Assembly: GCA_021811025.1 (NCBI GenBank)
Contig: JAJZPX010000155.1
Span: forward strand, 1 to 5,433
DNA: 5,433 nucleotides
Reading direction: 5' to 3'
Source: Actinomycetes bacterium
GTDB lineage: Bacteria > Actinomycetota > Coriobacteriia > Anaerosomatales > JAJZPX01
Under the pieces are notes generated by a model that searched no databases, was not told the origin of the DNA, and worked only from the letters and a program-made list of their open reading frames with translations. The position numbers and the translations under genes were made by a program. Positions 4,610 to 5,433 of this stretch are shown in pieces (positions within the stretch are counted from its first letter, which is position 1; each line of letters opens with the position of its first letter).

Positions 4610-5433
4610 ATGACCGAGTATTCCGTTCAGAGAAGGAGACCCGGGAAGGTTCGCGACGCGATCCTTCTTGCTCTGATTGCGAAGCAAACCCCTCAGTCTC
4701 CCAGCCAGATCGCTCAGGACGTGAGCGCGATTCTCGGTCCCACTCCTGCTTCGTCAGTCCGCTCGTACCTCACTATCAACACGCCTGAGCTGTTCGTGCG
4801 AGAGGCCAGAGGCCTCTACTCCGTCCAGCCGGGGCTCCAGATCCCTATCGAGGGTCTGGGACACTTGGGGTCGCCGACTCCGGCAGCTGCCCCTCTCGAA
4901 CGAGTGGACTTCCCCGAGTTCAGTGTCGGAAGCGCCCGGATGGTCAACTCGGACTGCATCGGGTGGCTCCAGGCGCAGCCTGATGGGAGCTTGCACGCCG
5001 TCGTGACCGACCCGCCGTACGGGTTGCACGAGTACACGCCCGAGCAGCAGGCCAAGCTCCGCAAGGGCGAGGGCGGTGTCTGGCGGATTCCTCCCTCATT
5101 CGACGGCCACAAGCGATCGCCGCTGCCCAGATTCACGACGCTCACCCCGGATCAACTCGACGAGTTGGACGATTTCTTCTGCCGATGGGGACGCGTCTTG
5201 CTCCCGAAACTCGTTCCGGGAGCCAACGTCGTGGTCGCCTCGAACCCTCTGCTCTCGTACATCGTCGCTTCAGCCCTCGCCCGAGCAGGATTCGAGCGGC
5301 GAGGCGAGCTGGTCCGTCTCGTGATGACCATGCGGGGAGGAGACCGGCCAAAGGCCGCTCATGAGGAGTTCTCGGGGGTTAGCGTGATGCCGCGCTCGAT
5401 GTGGGAACCCTGGCTGATCTTCCGAATTTACCG
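4610..5433 (+). CDS. DNA amino-methyltransferase with N-terminal winged-helix-like segment, 3' end missing
   Basis: 274 residues are visible; the gene runs off the right edge. Residues about 13-72 look like a winged helix: KVRDAILLALIAK, SPSQIAQDV, SVRSYLTINTPELFVREARGLYSV. A linker rich in Pro follows. Then come VNSDCIGWL (112-120) and the catalytic motif IV, DPPYG (134-138), preceded by HAVVT. This is the order of the D12/beta-type N4/N6 methylase family (N6-adenine or N4-cytosine), where the AdoMet-binding FxGxG motif comes later and is here outside the window. GGDRPK (243-248) and WEPWLIFR (265-272) match the central part of such enzymes. An in-frame stop at 4589 and no other start before residue 38 make ATG 4610 the likely start, without a ribosome site. 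Of the first 50 codons 19 end in A/T, and residues 8-10 use AGA AGG AGA; only 1 of the first 50 codons of the preceding permease ends in A/T. This suggests recent acquisition, probably with a restriction-modification system. Methylated base and target site cannot be read. Confidence 0.85.
   Translation, partial: MTEYSVQRRRPGKVRDAILLALIAKQTPQSPSQIAQDVSAILGPTPASSVRSYLTINTPELFVREARGLYSVQPGLQIPIEGLGHLGSPTPAAAPLERVDFPEFSVGSARMVNSDCIGWLQAQPDGSLHAVVTDPPYGLHEYTPEQQAKLRKGEGGVWRIPPSFDGHKRSPLPRFTTLTPDQLDELDDFFCRWGRVLLPKLVPGANVVVASNPLLSYIVASALARAGFERRGELVRLVMTMRGGDRPKAAHEEFSGVSVMPRSMWEPWLIFRIY

Noticed and set aside
4728..4740. GATTCTCGGT inside the methyltransferase, matching part of the Zur box region (516-525).
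   Set aside because: A 10-base match without the left half of the palindrome; expected by chance.

Overview
This is a GC-rich bacterial window (third codon positions of the central genes are almost all G or C) with frequent GTG starts, strong AGGAGG-type ribosome sites and tightly packed genes. That style, together with the look of the Zur-like regulator and the metal transporter, suggests a high-GC Gram-positive (Actinomycetota-like) chromosome. The taxonomic call is an inference from style and protein resemblance only.

Layout. At the left edge, on the minus strand, is the 5' part of a gene for a small lipoprotein with an alanine/lysine/glutamate-rich helical body (1-313). A 224-bp divergent intergenic region follows. 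It carries an extended -10 element (495-503), a 13-bp perfect Fur/Zur-type inverted repeat (510-522) and a ribosome site (526-532). Next come five plus-strand genes running 538-4518 with junctions of +4 to -4 nt: a Zur-like regulator, a metal-binding lipoprotein (A-I cluster, ZnuA/PsaA type), an ABC ATPase and two paralogous ABC-3 family membrane permeases. This is a complete high-affinity zinc (or manganese) uptake system with its own regulator as first gene and a matching operator at the promoter, so feedback control by cell zinc is the obvious reading. When metal is abundant, Zur would bind the box over the transcription start and shut off both itself and the importer. When metal is scarce, the lipoprotein captures the ion outside the membrane and hands it to the two-subunit channel, driven by the ATPase.

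After a 91-bp gap with no clear terminator, a gene with different codon usage begins at 4610 and runs off the right edge. It encodes a winged-helix-like N-terminal segment joined to an amino-methyltransferase (DPPYG motif), probably part of a restriction-modification or other DNA-modification system. Its promoter appears leaderless, with a perfect 14-bp palindrome between the -35 and the putative -10.

The most interesting points are the built-in asymmetry of the two permeases (one keeps the Asp-x3-His metal site, the other has lost it), the mixed zinc/manganese signature of the transporter, the Cys/His tail of the ATPase, and the palindrome-controlled, leaderless, compositionally foreign methyltransferase. 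No clearly new system is proven by this window. The right edge, where the methyltransferase neighbours lie, is where one could be hiding.
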